Below, in pieces: positions 4,865-6,639 of a stretch of DNA of 6,639 nucleotides. The position numbers were made by a program, and so were the translations under genes. The DNA comes from an uncultured Bacilli bacterium (lineage in GTDB: Bacteria; Bacillota_I; Bacilli_A; RF39; UBA660). Under the pieces are notes generated by a model. It saw only the letters and a program-made list of their open reading frames with translations. It did not search any database and was not told the origin of the DNA. The stretch lies in contig CANPWX010000064.1 in assembly GCA_947585065.1 (NCBI GenBank), positions 1-6,639 of the forward strand, given 5' to 3'. The stretch's first letter is position 1. Every line of letters starts with the position of its first letter.

Positions 4865-5641
4865 CTATCTTGGGAAGCCCACATACATCATGCCATTACT
4901 CATAATCCCACCCATGCCATTCGCACCATACTTAGTTTTAGAAAGCAAAGTAACTAAATCTACTTGTTTACTTCTCTCAGTCATTGCAAGAACAGTCGCG
5001 ATAATAGCAGGATCCAAAGCATGAATATTCACTCGTTTAGGAGAACTAGCAAAATTGGCACCAGCTCGAATTAACTCTTCATAATTACTTTGACATGCCC
5101 CAGCTATAATAACTAATTTCTCATGACTTTTCTCAAACTTTCTAGCTTCTTTCACTGCTTTTACAAAATTTTCCGTATTTTTATAATTTTTATTATCAAA
5201 TTTATTTCCTTTTTTAGGATAATAAGCATCATGCCCAGTAATAATCACAATATCTGGTTGATACTCAATAAGTAAATTACGAATATTTTTAGCAATATCA
5301 CTTTCTGGAATATTTTTACCTACTGCAAAAACTTTATTTTTTTTATAAAATTTCAAACAACGATTTAAATATTCTTCATCAGCATCAATATGTAAAACTT
5401 TACCAGGAAGATAAAAAAAATCTCCTCGATCTCCACCAAGAACATCTATAAGAAGATCATCATCTTCCTCTTCACGATCTTGGTTTTCATAAAGTTCTAA
5501 ATCCTCTAAAGGTGCATCCGCATAAAGGCGAACAAAAACACCTTTTAAATAGGCAACTTCTCCCTTAATAGATAATACCTTAAAAACAACATCGTTATGG
5601 TATTTAATACGAGTGACCAAGCATCCAACTTGGATATTCAT
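4865..5641 (-). CDS. yabG: sporulation-specific cysteine protease YabG
   Basis: YabG is a protease made in the mother cell late in sporulation that trims spore coat proteins. With the start at ATG 5641 it has 258 residues (about 290 in B. subtilis). An N-terminal small beta domain (MNIQVGCLVTR, LYADAPLEDL) precedes an acidic linker (EEEDDD). The protease domain follows with VLHIDADEEYL, IIITGHDAYY including His137, IAGACQSNYEELI with Cys183, and ANFASSPKRVNIHALDP. The His-Cys spacing of 46 equals that of the residues I recall as catalytic in B. subtilis (His172, Cys218). A GTG at 5650 is in frame, but AGGTGA sits five bases before ATG 5641. It follows rsmA by 40 bases, as in B. subtilis, and is coupled to veg downstream. 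Confidence 0.96.
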   Translation of the reverse strand: MNIQVGCLVTRIKYHNDVVFKVLSIKGEVAYLKGVFVRLYADAPLEDLELYENQDREEEDDDLLIDVLGGDRGDFFYLPGKVLHIDADEEYLNRCLKFYKKNKVFAVGKNIPESDIAKNIRNLLIEYQPDIVIITGHDAYYPKKGNKFDNKNYKNTENFVKAVKEARKFEKSHEKLVIIAGACQSNYEELIRAGANFASSPKRVNIHALDPAIIATVLAMTERSKQVDLVTLLSKTKYGANGMGGIMSNGMMYVGFPR

Positions 5642-5658
5642 AAGCTTCACCTAACAAA

Positions 5659-5666
5659 ATTATATG
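5659..5666 (-). promoter_or_regulatory. sporulation-type (sigma-E/sigma-K) -10 element before yabG
   Basis: The minus strand reads CATATAAT at 5666-5659, matching the CATANNNT -10 shared by sigma-E and sigma-K promoters. A start near 5652 gives a leader of about 11 bases holding AGGTGA. The -35 is not clear: GAATGAA at the 14-base spacing matches the sigma-E -35 poorly, and sigma-K needs little. The element also contains TATAAT, but no sigma-A -35 lies at 16-18 bases. B. subtilis yabG is controlled by sigma-K. Confidence 0.5.
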
Positions 5667-5691
5667 AAAAAAAAGAAGATTTCATTCTTCC
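5667..5691 (-). terminator. Rho-independent terminator overlapping the rsmA stop codon
   Basis: The minus strand has GGAAGA (5691-5686), a six-base loop, then TCTTCT (5679-5674), continuing into a run of eight T in total (5674-5667). The 5' arm is the last two Glu codons of rsmA, and the TGA stop lies in the loop. It would separate rsmA from yabG unless translating ribosomes interfere with hairpin formation. Confidence 0.7.
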
Positions 5692-6452
5692 AAAACCAAA
5701 AATAATTGAACATATTGCTCATAAGAAATTTCTTCTGCTCGAACCGTATGAGATAGTCCAAACTCCAAAAGAAAGGAAGATATTTTTTCAAAGTCTTTCG
5801 ATCCCAAATTATTTTTCAAAGTTTTCCTTTTTTGAGAAAAAGCCCTCTTTAAAAAATTCTGGAACTTAGATACATCAAGATCAAAAACAACATCTTTCCG
5901 TTTCAAACAAATAACACTACTCATAACCCGAGGCACAGGAACAAAGGATAAGGGATCCACATCAAACAAAGACTGAACCGAAAAAAAATGGTTTAAATAA
6001 ACAGTAAAATATCCATATTCTTTGGATTTTGGATGAGCACAAAAACGTTCAGCAACCTCCTTTTGAACAAGAAGTGTCATCCCATGAACAATAAGGTTAC
6101 TTTCTAAAATATGCTCTATAATAGGAGTTGTAATATAATAAGGAATATTAGCAATAATATAAAGATGGTTACAAGAAGGAATATCCCGAGAAAAATTTCT
6201 TTTTAAAAAATCATCATAAAAAATTTCACAACGACTACTTTGATAAGAATCTAAATATTTTTTCATTCTCCCATCAATTTCATAACAAATAATATGAGCC
6301 TTTGTTTGAACTAAATACTTTGTTAAAGCCCCCATACCAGGACCAATCTCAATAACAACATCATCTTCACAAACAGAAAAAGTGGAAGCAATCTTTTTTA
6401 AAATAGTTTCATCTATAAGAAAATTTTGTCCTAAACTCTTTTTGGCAAACAT
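5682..6452 (-). CDS. rsmA: 16S rRNA (adenine(1518)-N6/adenine(1519)-N6)-dimethyltransferase
   Basis: RsmA (KsgA) dimethylates two adjacent adenines in helix 45 of 16S rRNA during late 30S assembly, using S-adenosylmethionine. Starting at ATG 6452 the protein has 256 residues, somewhat shorter than B. subtilis (about 290). KKSLGQNFLID (4-14) is the classic N-terminus. EIGPGMGALT (35-44) is the AdoMet-binding motif I, YEID (57-60) holds the acidic ribose contact, and NIPYYITTP (102-110) is catalytic motif IV (usually NLPYY). The C-terminal domain includes AFSQKRKTLKNNL. The upstream ATG at 6476 lacks a family counterpart, whereas GGAGGGG sits four bases before ATG 6452. It ends inside a terminator hairpin and precedes yabG, the conserved order. 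The rnmV gene that often precedes it is absent here. Confidence 0.97.
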   Translation of the reverse strand: MFAKKSLGQNFLIDETILKKIASTFSVCEDDVVIEIGPGMGALTKYLVQTKAHIICYEIDGRMKKYLDSYQSSRCEIFYDDFLKRNFSRDIPSCNHLYIIANIPYYITTPIIEHILESNLIVHGMTLLVQKEVAERFCAHPKSKEYGYFTVYLNHFFSVQSLFDVDPLSFVPVPRVMSSVICLKRKDVVFDLDVSKFQNFLKRAFSQKRKTLKNNLGSKDFEKISSFLLEFGLSHTVRAEEISYEQYVQLFLVLEE

Positions 6453-6474
6453 AATACCCCTCCATCTAGTAATC

Positions 6475-6503
6475 ATTATACTATTTTTTATAAAAAAAAC
6501 AAA
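6475..6503 (-). promoter_or_regulatory. possible sigma-A promoter for rsmA
   Basis: A perfect TATAAT lies at 6480-6475 on the minus strand, but the -35 region is only T-rich (TTGTTT at 6502-6497, 16-base spacing). A start near 6468 would give a short leader holding GGAGGGG. The -10 is good and the -35 weak. The rest of the gap to the divergent gene (6504-6571) is A/T-rich with no clear opposing promoter. Confidence 0.45.
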
Positions 6504-6571
6504 ATTTTATCAAAAACAAAAAAGTGACTTTTCTTTTCTCTATTCTATCTAAATATTAGAAGGTGAAAACA

Positions 6572-6639
6572 ATGATCAAAAAAATAAGTTTCATTTTAGG
6601 AATAATATTAGGTTTTATTTTATTAGATAGTATCCAAGC
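6572..6639 (+). CDS. N-terminus of a divergent membrane or secreted protein (partial)
   Basis: The only convincing plus-strand gene starts at ATG 6572, with AGGTGA seven bases upstream, and runs off the right edge after 22 full codons. The residues seen, MIKKISFILGIILGFILLDS, have a positive N-terminus and a hydrophobic core typical of a signal peptide or membrane anchor. Nothing more can be said about function. In B. subtilis the gene two places upstream of ksgA encodes a secreted cell-wall protein (YabE), but that one is not divergent and no link is claimed. Confidence 0.65.
   Translation, partial: MIKKISFILGIILGFILLDSIQ

Noticed and set aside
5597..5869. Plus-strand ORF of 90 codons opposite the yabG start and the rsmA end
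   Set aside because: It is a shadow ORF across two well-supported genes and their junction; it has no recognisable domain.
6517..6533. Dyad AAAAGTGACTTTT in the gap between rsmA and the divergent gene, considered as an operator
   Set aside because: It is a single 13-base palindrome in A/T-rich DNA with no second copy and no clear promoter to regulate.
1..6639. Mycoplasma-type code (UGA as tryptophan)
   Set aside because: Several genes end naturally on TGA at family-appropriate C-termini, and the tryptophans seen use TGG.

Overview
The window is low-GC bacterial DNA of Bacillota (Firmicutes) character. It holds a densely packed run of eleven genes read on the minus strand, plus the first codons of one divergent gene at the right edge. 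YabG, YabP, YabQ and SpoVG point to an endospore former. The small gaps, overlapping genes and terminators that run over stop codons suggest a compact or reduced genome, perhaps an uncultured gut lineage of Bacilli. That placement is inference. UGA is a normal stop: rsmA, yabQ, divIC and the gene before truA all end on TGA at sensible C-termini, so this is not the Mycoplasma code.

Reading in the direction of transcription, from right to left: rsmA (16S rRNA dimethyltransferase), yabG (spore coat protease), veg, spoVG, yabP, yabQ, divIC, two degenerate ABC-ATPase-like genes, truA, rplM (L13) and rpsI (L13's partner S9). Promoter and ribosome-binding signals for a further minus-strand gene lie at 1-51. 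The order and strand match Bacillus subtilis (ksgA-yabG-veg ... spoVG ... yabP-yabQ-divIC ... ecfA1-ecfA2-ecfT-truA-rplM-rpsI), with nearly everything between these blocks absent.

Likely transcription units are: rsmA, ending in a terminator on its stop codon; yabG-veg, behind a sporulation-type -10 element; spoVG alone, with its own sigma-A promoter and terminator; yabP-yabQ-divIC, behind a good sigma-E-like promoter; the ATPase-like pair with truA; and rplM-rpsI, behind a consensus sigma-A promoter and a leader that probably belongs to the known L13 autoregulatory family. In both sporulation units the upstream gene's terminator U-tract lies directly next to, or inside, the promoter of the next unit.

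The least ordinary part is 1938-3229. Two intact ORFs sit where the energizing ATPases of an energy-coupling factor (ECF) vitamin transporter are expected. Both keep the overall ABC fold pattern and the EcfA-type C-terminus but have lost catalytic residues. One has a P-loop but almost no helical subdomain; the other starts beyond the P-loop. EcfT is missing. They look like a retained pseudo-ATPase pair, or a transporter module caught partway through decay.

No gap exceeds about 300 bases. No tRNA, rRNA, CRISPR array, insertion sequence or other mobile element was seen.
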